Of a stretch of 64,000 bases of DNA, positions 35,767 through 44,265 are shown one piece after another. The stretch is from Parapedobacter pyrenivorans. GTDB taxonomy: Bacteria > Bacteroidota > Bacteroidia > Sphingobacteriales > Sphingobacteriaceae. The stretch covers positions 2,654,718 through 2,718,717 of the forward strand of contig NZ_BMER01000001.1 of NCBI RefSeq assembly GCF_014636865.1, given 5' to 3'. Both the position numbers and the translations under genes were made by a program. The notes beneath the pieces were generated by a model, which saw nothing but the letters and a program-made list of their open reading frames with translations, did not search any database and was not told the DNA's origin. Numbering within the stretch: position 1 is the stretch's first letter; each line of letters begins with the position of its first letter.

Positions 35767-38013
35767 TTATAAACCGAAATTATCGGGCTGCGGAATCACC
35801 TCTTTCAAATAGTCGTCTTGTTGCACTAGTGGTAACACCTTTTTGGTCTCGTCCTGCATGATTGGCCGCCACTTGGCGTTAACGTATTTAGCCATCTCGA
35901 TCCCATCGCCAACCGGTATAGCTGAATATTTTTCATGGCCTTCAGTCCATGATTTTTCCCAGGCAGACAGGGATTCGAAGAACGTATTGGCGTTGTTTGC
36001 TGGTCGTCCGTAAGATTTTCGTAGTTTTCGCTCGTGATAGCGCTTGTTGATATCCTCTGGCTGTTCGAGAAGATAGTCAATGAACATCTTCCATCGGGGG
36101 ATATAAAATCCCTTGATTAAACCAGACCACTGCCGGTTAGAATAATCGAAAAACAAGGCATTCGGTGTTACCGGCCCCCATACAGTTATCAATGTCCGAG
36201 CGGCTTGCTCATAGCGGTTCTCTTCCTCCTCATGATTACCCCATTTTCGTGCATCCCCAAGCCACTTGCCCAACAGGAACTCTTCACGGGTTGCCAAAAG
36301 ATCGTCTATATCTTGCATCAACTCGATAAACAGCCCACCTGCTTTTGGAAGTGCAATGCGGTCGTTGCACTTGTAGGCGGTACTGATGCCCTGGTGTAAT
36401 AGTAAAGATAAATCTGCAAGGCATTGCCTGGCAAGGTCGACCAGGTCATACTGAAATGTACGTTTTGCTCCCAGTTCATTTGCTGCTTCTAGCATTCCGT
36501 CCCAAGCAGACCACAGGTCTATTAGGTTGTAATCCCGAACCATATCGCCATTCATCGATGCGCTGGGCATATACAATGCAGGACGAGCACATAGTGGAGA
36601 CTCCATGGAGATAATCTTTACCTTTTTTTGCTGGTATACGGTCGATAACATTATTTCCCAAGCGCGTGCTGCTGGAGTTGGAAGACTTCCATAGCGGGCG
36701 GTGGCGTATTGTTTCGTCCAGCTAGATACATCCGGAACGTCACGGTGCCATGCGATCTCTGTAGCGGCTTCGTAAACAATGGGATTATGCTCGATTGCTT
36801 CGGGAAAAATTCCTAACCCTTGCACATTCTGGGCTGCGGGTAGTTGTTTCAAGCGTAGCGCATGGCTCAGAAAATGCGCTAGGTTTCCTCCGAGATAATT
36901 TCGGCCACCGAAATTATGCATCATACCAACCACCCATGGGCGGCCCCAATAACTATCGTGCTTTTTCCAATTTGTTCCGGTTAGTGCCATCATGAGTGTA
37001 CGGTCCTTTGGGACGGCTCTCAGCAAGCCCTGCCTAAGTGACCACGTTTGTATAACCAACACGGCTTCGGGGTCGACCGTTTTGATGGCTGAAAAAATGG
37101 CATTTCCGGCTTGTTCAAGATATTCTTCCGTTTTAATGGGCGGCTGGCTCTCATGGAAGGGATCAACGGAATAATAGTGGTCAGTACCGAAAAGCTGGTG
37201 TTGTTCTTCGACGAATATTCGAGCTATTTTGGTAAACAACGGGTCCAATGGGTCGATCTGGGCCGTTTCAAATGTCGATATCCAGTCCGTTTTATAAATC
37301 TTAGCCTCGGGATAAAACTTCGTGAGGGCGGTAGGGACGTATCCGGTGAACCCCTTAAGGATGGTTTTCATGCCAAGCTCACGCTCTCTGGCGATTATTT
37401 TTTTTCCTAACTCCAAATGCTTGTCTATCCAATCTTGAGATAGTGGGCCCATCCACCCTTCTAGGTTATCCATCCACTGCCACGCAAAATAGGTAGGTCC
37501 CACCAAGAAATTTCTAATCGAATTGTCATCCATTCCCAAACGCCGTAGCGTATTCTGCCATACCGCTTCGAGTCCGGTAATGGCTAGCGGCATGTTGATA
37601 CCATGCAAAGCCATCCAATCGATCTCTCTTTCCCATCGCTCCCAATCCCACCAAGGCATGGAATAGCTAAACGTACAATAATTAAGGTATGCACGGATGT
37701 TAAATTCGGTACGACGTACAATGGATTCAAAATCCACAGGAAGAAGATCTGGTAAATCCAACTGGTCGCTATTCCATGAAAGGTGACAACCGCATACGTA
37801 CTTCAGGTACCAATGCAATGCGGAAGCCACTGCAATTGGGCTATTTCCCTTGAGGACAACTTTGTTACGCTTTGACTGAATCTTAAAGAAATCTTCTGAG
37901 CCCTCGCCGATATGCCCTATGATGACCTCGAACTGTGCTGCTTTACTCGGTAATATTCGTTTTATTAACGCTTCGGCTGCTTTTGTGTGATTTTCGTTTT
38001 TCGCGGTATTCAT
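35767..38013 (-). CDS. Alpha-N-acetylglucosaminidase, GH89 (NAGLU-like)
   Basis: Glycoside hydrolase expected to remove terminal alpha-linked GlcNAc, as from heparan-type or mucin glycans. The 748 residues cover the whole family: N-terminal NAGLU domain (about 20-90), the TIM barrel (RTEFNIRAYLNYCTFSYSMP, WWDWERWEREIDWMALHGIN, GPTYFAWQWMDNLEGWMGPL) and the helical C-terminal domain. The two acidic catalytic positions align to E288 in DPFHESQPP and E405 in GIFPEAIEHNP. The start MNTAKNENHTKAA has no signal peptide, which is unusual because relatives are mostly secreted. No upstream in-frame alternative is obvious. Confidence 0.93.
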   Translation of the reverse strand: MNTAKNENHTKAAEALIKRILPSKAAQFEVIIGHIGEGSEDFFKIQSKRNKVVLKGNSPIAVASALHWYLKYVCGCHLSWNSDQLDLPDLLPVDFESIVRRTEFNIRAYLNYCTFSYSMPWWDWERWEREIDWMALHGINMPLAITGLEAVWQNTLRRLGMDDNSIRNFLVGPTYFAWQWMDNLEGWMGPLSQDWIDKHLELGKKIIARERELGMKTILKGFTGYVPTALTKFYPEAKIYKTDWISTFETAQIDPLDPLFTKIARIFVEEQHQLFGTDHYYSVDPFHESQPPIKTEEYLEQAGNAIFSAIKTVDPEAVLVIQTWSLRQGLLRAVPKDRTLMMALTGTNWKKHDSYWGRPWVVGMMHNFGGRNYLGGNLAHFLSHALRLKQLPAAQNVQGLGIFPEAIEHNPIVYEAATEIAWHRDVPDVSSWTKQYATARYGSLPTPAARAWEIMLSTVYQQKKVKIISMESPLCARPALYMPSASMNGDMVRDYNLIDLWSAWDGMLEAANELGAKRTFQYDLVDLARQCLADLSLLLHQGISTAYKCNDRIALPKAGGLFIELMQDIDDLLATREEFLLGKWLGDARKWGNHEEEENRYEQAARTLITVWGPVTPNALFFDYSNRQWSGLIKGFYIPRWKMFIDYLLEQPEDINKRYHERKLRKSYGRPANNANTFFESLSAWEKSWTEGHEKYSAIPVGDGIEMAKYVNAKWRPIMQDETKKVLPLVQQDDYLKEVIPQPDNFGL

Positions 38014-38398
38014 TAATTTACAAAAGATGTTTGAGTTTTTTTTAAGTGTGAAATTCTTCGTAATAAGTTTCTACTTTGTCGTGATTAATCACATAATACA
38101 TATAACAGTGAGCAAACTTAGGAATCAATAAAGATACGATATTGTGACCTGCTTTACCACATTTTCGCATAACAAACCGGGATTTCAATCCGGGCTGCCC
38201 CGCTGATGTCCGACTATCGGGGCAATACTTATTATCTCAAAACAGGTGCCAGCAAAGGGAGTGCAGAAATGGTGCCGACCGACGTTGGTTTTAGCAAGCA
38301 ACAATGTTAAAAAATGTTAAAGCCCGACGGGGGCGGGTGAATGGGGGGACTTATCGGCTAACTTTAAGCCATATTTTTATTGAATACCCACTAACCGG
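38014..38398. other. Intergenic region with hairpins between divergent genes
   Basis: These 385 bases hold no ORF I can support. There is a GCCCCG/CGGGGC stem at 38197-38202 and 38218-38223 with a 15-base loop, a weak CCGGGAT/ATCCGGG dyad just before it, and a possible -7 element TAACTTTA at 38359-38366 for the downstream membrane protein. I tested the 38150-38240 part as a tRNA and found no cloverleaf. Confidence 0.5.
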
Positions 38399-41300
38399 AT
38401 GAACATGGACTACCACAAAATCAACAACTTGAGCGGTTGGATCTGCGCCGCAATATCGACCACCATTTACATCTTGACCATGGAGCCTACTACCAGCTGG
38501 TGGGATGCCGGTGAGTTTATTGCGGCTGCACATCGTATGCAGATCGTACATCAGCCGGGTGCTCCCTTATTCCTGTTATTGCAAAACGTGTTTTCGCTGT
38601 TGGCGTTTGGTAATCCCGAGCGTATTGCTTATTGGATGAATTTCGGCTCGGCGCTTTCGAGCGGACTGACTATCCTATTCCTGTTTTGGACCATCACTGC
38701 CCTGGTGCGGAAAATGATTTGGCAAGCGGGTGCAAAACTTACTTCAATGGGATTGCTGCAAATCATGGGTGGCGGCGCCATTGGTGCCATGGCTTACGCC
38801 CTTTCGGATACATTTTGGTTTTCGGCTGTGGAGTCTGAGGTATATGCGATGTCGTCGCTGTGTACAGCAGTGGTATTCTGGGCGATACTAAAGTGGGAAG
38901 CGCGTGCTGATGACCCTGGTGCCAATCGGTGGCTGGTATTCATTGCCTATATTATGGGGCTATCACTCGGCATCCATTTGCTCAATTTGCTTACCATCCC
39001 TGCGCTGGCGTTGGTTATTTATTTTCGTAAGACGACGAAGGTCACGCTTGCCGGGGTTACAAAAACCTTTTTGATCGGATGTACGGTACTCGCATTCATC
39101 CTGTGGGGAGTTGTGCAGTACCTCGTGAAGTTTGCCGCATACTTCGATTTGTTCTTCGTAAATACACTGGGGATGGGGTTCGGATCGGGTGCGGTGGTGT
39201 TTGCAATCTGTGTGGTGGGGGCGTTGGGCTACGGGATTTGGTATTCGATGCAGCGGGCAAAGCCGATCCTCAATATCGCTTTGGTTTGCATGGGCTTCAT
39301 CATCTTTGGATACAGCTCTTTTGCCATGGTGCTCATCCGGGCAAAAGCGAATCCATTGCTGAATAACAGCCAGCCGGACGACGCTTTTTCGTTCCTCTGG
39401 TATTTGAATAGGGGGCAATTTGGGAGTGAACCCCTGGTTGGCGGCCCTTACTTCGACTCGCAGCTCATCGATATCAAGCAGGGTAGCAATGAATACCGGA
39501 AGGGAGAAACGAACTATGAGGTGGCCGGAACCGAAAATCATCCGGTTTATGACCGCACGACACTGTTTCCGCGTATTTATAGCACGCGCGACTTCCACCC
39601 CCAAGGCTACCGCGCTTGGTTGGGCCTTGGTGAAGGGGAGCAGCCAAGGCCGGTAGATAACCTCAAGTTCCTTACCGCCTATCAGCTTGGACACATGTAT
39701 TGGCGGTATTTTATGTGGAATTTTGCAGGACGCCAGAATGACCAACAGCCGCTTATTTCAAGCTACAGCGAAGGGAACTGGATAAGCGGTATTAATTTTA
39801 TTGACCAATGGCGGTTGGGCGGACAGGATAAACTCCCTGAAGCGGCGAAAACGGACCCATCTCGTAACGCCTTTTATTTTCTACCGCTCATACTTGGTGT
39901 GATGGGGTTAATCTGGCAGTTGAAACGCAGCCGAATGGATATGGCGGTAGTGGGGCTGTTGTTCTTTTTTACCGGGTTGGCCATTGTGCTTTATCTCAAC
40001 CAATCTCCCCTGCAACCCCGGGAACGGGACTACGCGTATGCGGGATCGTTTTATGCCTTCGCGATATGGATAGGCATGGGGGCAGTGGCGCTCGCAGATT
40101 TGCTAAAGCGAAGCTGGAACCAGCGGCTGGCAGTGTCGGTAGCCATAACGGTTGGTTTGTTTGCCGTGCCGATATTGATGGGGGTGGAGGGATGGGACGA
40201 CCACGACCGTTCGCAGAAATACATGGCGCGGGATATGGCACGCAATTACTTGGAATCCTGTGCACCAAACGCCATTCTGTTTACATACATAGATAACGAT
40301 ACGTTCCCGCTGTGGTACCTGCAAGAGGTGGAAGGCGTACGACGGGATGTGCGTGTAGTGAACCTTAGTTTGCTGGGTATGGATTGGCAGGTGCGGCAAA
40401 TGAAGGAACCGGCCGAAGGATACGAGGCACTACCAATAAGCATGGCAGATCACCAGTTTGCAAAGGGGACCCGTGATGTGCTTTATTACCATGATTATGG
40501 TATTCAGGATTCCGTGGAATTGCAAAAGCTGCTCGCGCTACTGCTGTCGGACAATCCCTCCGACCAATTGGTGTATTCGAACGGCGATCGGAGAAATTTC
40601 CTGCCCACGAAGAATTTTAAACTCACAGTGGATAAAGAGCAGGTGTTAAAACACCATGTCGTTCCAGAAAAGTGGCATGATAAAATCGTGGACACGATGT
40701 TTTGGACCTATGATCACGATATGGTGACCCGTTCGGAACTGACTTTAATGGACATCCTTGTGCATAACGAATGGAAGCGGCCGATTTACTTTACAGCCAC
40801 CATGCCGACAAGCCAACGTCTCGGACTGGATGATTACCTGGTGTCTGAAGGTTTCGCGCTGAGGCTGATGCCGGTACGGGCTCGGAACGAAAGCGGTGCT
40901 GGTCATCTGGTCAATCCGGATAACGCATATGAGAACGTCATGCATAAATTTACTTGGGGAAATATGAAGGATGCACCGTATTTGGATCCAACTTCGTACG
41001 CGCTGGTAGGGCAATCGTTAAAGGTCTTTTCGGATACCGCCGAAATGCTCATTACGGAGGGAAGGAGAGAAGCTGCCAAGGATGTCGTGAACCGGGCTGT
41101 GCAGGTATTGCCGGAACGTATACCTTTGGTGGGGCTTGCTGGCCAATATCCGGTCTTGGCCGCGCAGCTTTACGAACTTGGAGAAACGGCTAAAGCCAAC
41201 GCATTGGTGGAGCGGAATGTGCGTTTTTTGGACGAGCAGCTTGCTTATTATGCGGCCATTGCTGAGACCAAACCCAATGTGGAAGGGCAGGCGATCCGTG

Positions 41301-41419
41301 ATAGTTTAGTGGCGTTGGAGCAGTTTGCTTTCGCTGCTGAAGCGCATGGACAGCCGGATCAGCAACGGGCGGCAAGGGGGATTTTTGACCGGTATCGTTT
41401 ACATTTTTTTGGATCTTGA
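38399..41419 (+). CDS. DUF2723 polytopic membrane protein, second paralog
   Basis: Full-length paralog (1006 residues) of the protein at 31965-34991, with the same helix layout, WDAGEFIAAAHRMQI loop, QPRERDYAYAGSFYAF segment and TPR-like C-terminal end. Differences are spread over the length rather than clustered, so this is an old duplication rather than a recent copy. Here the gene is followed, with stop and start overlapping by one base (TGATG), by an Asp-box propeller protein. That gives it a translational partner the first paralog lacks. Confidence 0.85.
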   Translation: MNMDYHKINNLSGWICAAISTTIYILTMEPTTSWWDAGEFIAAAHRMQIVHQPGAPLFLLLQNVFSLLAFGNPERIAYWMNFGSALSSGLTILFLFWTITALVRKMIWQAGAKLTSMGLLQIMGGGAIGAMAYALSDTFWFSAVESEVYAMSSLCTAVVFWAILKWEARADDPGANRWLVFIAYIMGLSLGIHLLNLLTIPALALVIYFRKTTKVTLAGVTKTFLIGCTVLAFILWGVVQYLVKFAAYFDLFFVNTLGMGFGSGAVVFAICVVGALGYGIWYSMQRAKPILNIALVCMGFIIFGYSSFAMVLIRAKANPLLNNSQPDDAFSFLWYLNRGQFGSEPLVGGPYFDSQLIDIKQGSNEYRKGETNYEVAGTENHPVYDRTTLFPRIYSTRDFHPQGYRAWLGLGEGEQPRPVDNLKFLTAYQLGHMYWRYFMWNFAGRQNDQQPLISSYSEGNWISGINFIDQWRLGGQDKLPEAAKTDPSRNAFYFLPLILGVMGLIWQLKRSRMDMAVVGLLFFFTGLAIVLYLNQSPLQPRERDYAYAGSFYAFAIWIGMGAVALADLLKRSWNQRLAVSVAITVGLFAVPILMGVEGWDDHDRSQKYMARDMARNYLESCAPNAILFTYIDNDTFPLWYLQEVEGVRRDVRVVNLSLLGMDWQVRQMKEPAEGYEALPISMADHQFAKGTRDVLYYHDYGIQDSVELQKLLALLLSDNPSDQLVYSNGDRRNFLPTKNFKLTVDKEQVLKHHVVPEKWHDKIVDTMFWTYDHDMVTRSELTLMDILVHNEWKRPIYFTATMPTSQRLGLDDYLVSEGFALRLMPVRARNESGAGHLVNPDNAYENVMHKFTWGNMKDAPYLDPTSYALVGQSLKVFSDTAEMLITEGRREAAKDVVNRAVQVLPERIPLVGLAGQYPVLAAQLYELGETAKANALVERNVRFLDEQLAYYAAIAETKPNVEGQAIRDSLVALEQFAFAAEAHGQPDQQRAARGIFDRYRLHFFGS

Positions 41420-42480
41420 TGCCGATGCTAAAGCTGTTCTTTTTGCTGCTGTTTTCAGGAACCGTGCACTCTTGCCAAGCGCAGGGGGTGGCCATCGACG
41501 TCCTCCACCAGGGAAAGGAGACAAGCCTACGCGGTCTTTTTGTGTTGGACGATTCCGTGGCTTGGGTAAGTGGCGGCAACGGCTGGGTGGCTCGCACCAC
41601 CGACCGGGGAGAAACCTGGGACTGGCGGCAAGTACCTAGCCATGAAACCGTGGATTTTCGGGATATCCAGGTTTTTTCAACGAACGAAGCGCTCATTATC
41701 AGTGCCGGCTCGCCGGCGATAATCCTGCGGACCACCGATGGTGGCCATAGTTGGCAGGAAACCCATCGCGACGGACGGCCTGCAATTTTCTTCGACGGCA
41801 TGGATTTTTGGGATGATCGAATGGGGCTGGCTTACGGCGACCCGATAGATGGTGTGATGCAGTTGCTCGCTACCTCGGATGGTGGCCAAACTTGGGGGGA
41901 TATCAGTGGGCAGGCAACTGTGCGCCTGTCGGAAGGCGAGGCCGGGTTTGCCGCAAGCGGTACGGGTGTTCGGACGTTGCCAGGGGGACATGTATTCATT
42001 GCTTCGGGTGGGCACCAATCACGCCTGTTCCATTCGATGGATTATGGGCAGACCTGGACGGCACGTGCTTGTCCCATCGTGCAAGGTAGTGCTTCGAAGG
42101 GAGTATTTTCCATTGCGTTTCAAGATGAGTACCATGGCGTAGTGGTGGGTGGAGACTATCAACAAGACACGCTTGCCGAGGATGCCGTGTTTGTGACGGA
42201 AGATGGCGGTCTTACATGGACGCCGCCCAAGCGGGGAACCCGTGGATACCGTTCGGCCGTGGAATACATAAATAGCAAAATGCTAGTAGCTGCGGGGACA
42301 ACCGGCGTGGATATTTCAAGGGATGGTGGGCACCATTGGGATGCGGTGTCGGATGCAAGCTTCCATGTAGTCCGCAAAGCGAAAAACGGTACCTGGGTGG
42401 TGCTGGCGGGTGCCGATGGAAGGATAGCGACGTTGCTGATAGACACTAACGCTCGGAACTCGGGATTCGAAGAGAAATAG
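41419..42480 (+). CDS. Asp-box (BNR) beta-propeller, Ycf48/photosystem-stability-factor-like
   Basis: Secreted six-bladed propeller. The 353 residues have a signal peptide (LFFLLLFSGTVHSCQAQG) and six Asp-box motifs at the expected spacing: TTDRGETW, TTDGGHSW, TSDGGQTW, SMDYGQTW, TEDGGLTW and SRDGGHHW. Conserved sialidase active-site residues (arginine triad, FRIP) are not evident, so I do not call it a sialidase. The start ATG overlaps the stop of the DUF2723 gene, which implies joint expression. Confidence 0.85.
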   Translation: MPMLKLFFLLLFSGTVHSCQAQGVAIDVLHQGKETSLRGLFVLDDSVAWVSGGNGWVARTTDRGETWDWRQVPSHETVDFRDIQVFSTNEALIISAGSPAIILRTTDGGHSWQETHRDGRPAIFFDGMDFWDDRMGLAYGDPIDGVMQLLATSDGGQTWGDISGQATVRLSEGEAGFAASGTGVRTLPGGHVFIASGGHQSRLFHSMDYGQTWTARACPIVQGSASKGVFSIAFQDEYHGVVVGGDYQQDTLAEDAVFVTEDGGLTWTPPKRGTRGYRSAVEYINSKMLVAAGTTGVDISRDGGHHWDAVSDASFHVVRKAKNGTWVVLAGADGRIATLLIDTNARNSGFEEK

Positions 42481-42543
42481 TGGAGGTGGCATTCCGTACG
42501 GTAAAAATATCCCGTATTCGCCGTATAAGTCAGAAAAATATAG

Positions 42544-42551
42544 TAGGTTTG
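42544..42551 (+). promoter_or_regulatory. Bacteroidota -7 element of pyrR-pyrB
   Basis: TAGGTTTG is a full match, about 38 bases before the pyrR ATG. The short predicted leader (about 30 bases) leaves no room for a PyrR attenuator as in Bacillus. Confidence 0.5.
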
Positions 42552-42589
42552 CACCCATATTCCGTGTCCATTTTGAAAGTCAGCTTCGA

Positions 42590-43141
42590 ATGAAACGATC
42601 CATACTATTGGAAGGGCAAAAGTTCCAAATTACCATCCAGCGGCTGTGCCATCAATTGATAGAAAATCATGCTGACTTCTCCGATTCCGTCATCGTGGGT
42701 ATCCAGCCCCGTGGTATCTACCTTGGGCGGCGCATCGCGGAGGAGTTAAAGCAGATACCGGGATTGGCCGCCGTTGCTTACGGTGAGCTGGATATTACTT
42801 TTTTCAGGGATGATTTCAGGCGGAAGGATAGTGGCCTTTTGGTGCCAAGCAGTACCAGTATGGATTTTATCGTGGAGGGGAAAAAGGTGATCTTAATGGA
42901 TGATGTGCTGTGGACGGGAAGAACCATTCGGGCTGCCATGGATGCGCTGCAGGCATTTGGCCGTCCGGAAAAGATCGAGCTGCTGGTATTGGTAGATCGT
43001 CGTTTTTCTCGGCAACTGCCTATCGAGCCCGATTACATTGGCATACAGGTGGATTCCATAGATTCACAACGGGTAATCGTGAGTTGGGATGAAGTGGACG
43101 CCCACGACCGCATTACGTTATTGACAGAAAAGGACAATTAG
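42590..43141 (+). CDS. pyrR: PyrR-type phosphoribosyltransferase/pyrimidine regulator
   Basis: Uracil phosphoribosyltransferase-like protein that in many bacteria also controls pyrimidine genes. The 183 residues have the type I PRTase fold: SVIVGIQPRGIYLGRRIAEE, ITFFRDDF near the hood, and the PRPP loop VILMDDVLWTGRTIRAA. It is followed by pyrB 33 bases later, which supports the pyrimidine role. An RNA-binding regulatory function is doubtful here because the leader is too short for the usual attenuator. Confidence 0.92.
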   Translation: MKRSILLEGQKFQITIQRLCHQLIENHADFSDSVIVGIQPRGIYLGRRIAEELKQIPGLAAVAYGELDITFFRDDFRRKDSGLLVPSSTSMDFIVEGKKVILMDDVLWTGRTIRAAMDALQAFGRPEKIELLVLVDRRFSRQLPIEPDYIGIQVDSIDSQRVIVSWDEVDAHDRITLLTEKDN

Positions 43142-43174
43142 TATCATTGTTTTTGATTGTGCATTAATCAACAA

Positions 43175-44113
43175 ATGACAGCATCAAACAGGCAACTCAG
43201 CACCCAACATCTTCTGGGGATTAAAGACCTCCAAGCCGGAGACATCCAGCTCATTTTCGAGACGGCTGATAATTTCAAGGATGTGCTCAACCGTCCGATT
43301 AAAAAGGTCCCATCGTTGCGTGATATCACCATAGCGAATATTTTTTTCGAAAACTCCACCCGTACCCGACTTTCGTTCGAGTTGGCCGAGAAGCGGTTGT
43401 CTGCAGATACCATTAATTTTGCGGCTTCGTCATCTTCAGTAAGCAAAGGCGAAACCCTCATTGATACAGTCAACAACATCCTTGCCATGAAGGTTGATAT
43501 GATTGTCATGCGGCACCCTTATCCTGGCGCAGGAATCTTCCTGAGCAGGCATGTGGATGCACAAATTGTCAATGCTGGCGATGGTGCACATGAGCATCCT
43601 ACACAGGCCTTGTTGGACGCGTTTTCCATCCGTGAGCGGCTTGGCGACGTGTCGGGTAAGAAAGTGGCTATCATTGGGGATATTCTCCACTCTCGGGTGG
43701 CGTTGTCCAACATACTCTGCCTTCGTAAGCTGGGTGCTGAAGTGATGGTTTGTGGGCCGACTACCTTAATACCGAAATATATCAGCTCATTGGGGGTGAA
43801 GGTTGAATATAATCTGGTTAATGCGCTGAAATGGTGTGATGTTGCCAATATGCTCCGGATTCAATTGGAGCGTCAGGATATGGCCTATTTCCCGTCACTG
43901 CGGGAATATTCGATGCTTTATGGTTTGAATAAGCGGCTGCTTGATTCGCTCGATAAGGAGATAACCATTATGCATCCGGGACCGGTAAACCGCGGAGTGG
44001 AAATTACCAGTGATGTGGCCGATAGCCGCCATTCGATTATTCTGGATCAAGTGGAAAATGGCGTAGCCATTCGGATGGCCGTTCTGTACCTGCTTGCCAG
44101 TAAACGTGGCTAA
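43175..44113 (+). CDS. pyrB: Aspartate carbamoyltransferase catalytic subunit
   Basis: Joins carbamoyl phosphate and aspartate in the committed step of pyrimidine synthesis; cytoplasmic. From ATG 43175 (MTASNRQLSTQHLLGIKDL) it has 312 residues, normal for the family. Key motifs: FFENSTRTRLSFELAEKRL (carbamoyl-phosphate binding), SVSKGETLIDT, HEHPTQALLDAFSI and MHPGPVNRGVEI. No pyrI regulatory subunit is next to it; an unrelated TPR gene follows. Confidence 0.96.
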   Translation: MTASNRQLSTQHLLGIKDLQAGDIQLIFETADNFKDVLNRPIKKVPSLRDITIANIFFENSTRTRLSFELAEKRLSADTINFAASSSSVSKGETLIDTVNNILAMKVDMIVMRHPYPGAGIFLSRHVDAQIVNAGDGAHEHPTQALLDAFSIRERLGDVSGKKVAIIGDILHSRVALSNILCLRKLGAEVMVCGPTTLIPKYISSLGVKVEYNLVNALKWCDVANMLRIQLERQDMAYFPSLREYSMLYGLNKRLLDSLDKEITIMHPGPVNRGVEITSDVADSRHSIILDQVENGVAIRMAVLYLLASKRG

Positions 44114-44265
44114 GCGGCTTCCTGGGTATGTTACTAACATTTGTGGACAACTTTTGAGGAAAACTTTAGGGTTTCCCTGTAATTTAGTGGGTTGAATTGG
44201 GTGATGCATATTTTATGGCCCCAACTTTGCGTGGATTGAGAAAAATATAAGATTAATTTGACGGC

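Noticed and set aside
38150-38240. Possible tRNA or tRNA remnant
   Set aside because: GC-rich stems are present, but no T arm, D arm or anticodon arm can be folded.
38963-39745. A 260-codon reverse ORF inside the second DUF2723 gene
   Set aside because: Antisense shadow of a conserved membrane protein; a similar reverse ORF opposes the first paralog, as expected from shared sequence.
41419-42480. Sialidase
   Set aside because: Six Asp-boxes are present, but the arginine triad and FRIP motif of sialidases are not evident, so only the propeller fold is called.
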